Positions 63,921 through 64,000 of a DNA stretch of 64,000 nucleotides are shown piece after piece. Under the pieces are notes generated by a model. The model was not told where the DNA came from and ran no database searches. It saw only the letters and a program-made list of their open reading frames with translations. Position 1 is the stretch's first letter. Each line of letters begins with the position of its first letter. The stretch spans positions 2,914,001 through 2,978,000 of the forward strand of contig NZ_CP116942.1 in assembly GCF_028532485.1 (NCBI RefSeq). Reading direction: 5' to 3'. The position numbers and the translations under genes are program-made. The stretch comes from Iamia majanohamensis (lineage in GTDB: Bacteria > Actinomycetota > Acidimicrobiia > Acidimicrobiales > Iamiaceae).

Positions 63921-64000
63921 ACCGTGACCAGGGGGGCGATCTCGGCCAGCTTGGCCTCGCCGATGCCCCGCACCTCCAGCAGCTCGTCGACGGTCGAGAA
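63917..64000 (-). CDS. comEA: ComEA-like helix-hairpin-helix protein, 3' end only
   Basis: The last 27 codons read FSTVDELLEVRGIGEAKLAEI and end LVTV, a helix-hairpin-helix with the GIG DNA-contact turn at the C-terminus, as in ComEA. The stop overlaps comEC by 4 nt. ComEA binds incoming double-stranded DNA outside the membrane. The 5' part lies beyond the window, so the signal anchor cannot be checked. Confidence 0.8.
   Translation of the reverse strand, partial: FSTVDELLEVRGIGEAKLAEIAPLVTV

Overview
The window is GC-rich chromosomal DNA, densely packed with housekeeping genes. It fits a high-GC actinobacterium, probably of the class Acidimicrobiia. The class is an inference; the clues are a BldD-type regulator carrying a c-di-GMP signature, a putative F420-type LLM oxidoreductase, a GDH180-type glutamate dehydrogenase, a Gram-positive Tad pilus locus and very frequent GTG starts. 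I see no phage, insertion sequence, CRISPR array, tRNA or rRNA.

Layout. 1-7 kb: a gene cut by the left edge, then ftsX-ftsE and prfB on the minus strand, diverging from a two-gene heterodimeric ABC exporter. 7-15 kb (minus): secA, a NarL-type response regulator, hibernation factor hpf, comF, an aldo-keto reductase, a proline-rich membrane protein and ahcY. 15-22 kb: an SDR/LLM oxidoreductase pair behind a KstR-like box, an exported SurE-like lipoprotein, an N-acyl-D-amino-acid deacylase-type amidohydrolase with a palindromic operator, and a BAAT-type hydrolase lipoprotein. 22-29 kb: a very large NAD-glutamate dehydrogenase, mutM, two tandem TM2 proteins and recO. 29-36 kb: yihY and a DinG-type helicase (+), converging on phoH-ybeY-corC-era (-), a ribosome/RNA maturation operon.

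37.5-47 kb holds a Tad (Flp) pilus locus: cpaB, a TadZ-like protein with a degenerate P-loop, tadA, tadB, tadC, a Flp pilin, three TadE/G-like pseudopilins, and then a membrane pseudokinase with Asp/Gly-rich extracellular repeats joined to a membrane LysM protein. 47-59 kb (mostly minus): a fused carboxyltransferase, hemW, a BldD-like regulator, rsmE, dnaJ, hrcA with a CIRCE operator, a photolyase flanked on both sides by tandem palindromic repeats, a beta-propeller protein, lepA and a metallophosphoesterase. 60-64 kb: rpsT, holA, two small unknown genes, comEC, and the 3' end of a probable comEA.

Two themes cross the window. First, many genes are preceded by a GGTANNNT-like -10 element, often ending 7 nt before the start codon, which implies leaderless transcripts. 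I used this to choose several starts and to recognise the partial gene at the left edge. Second, comF, comEC, a probable comEA and a full Tad apparatus lie within about 50 kb. Tad pili drive DNA uptake in some actinobacteria, so natural competence is a reasonable hypothesis.
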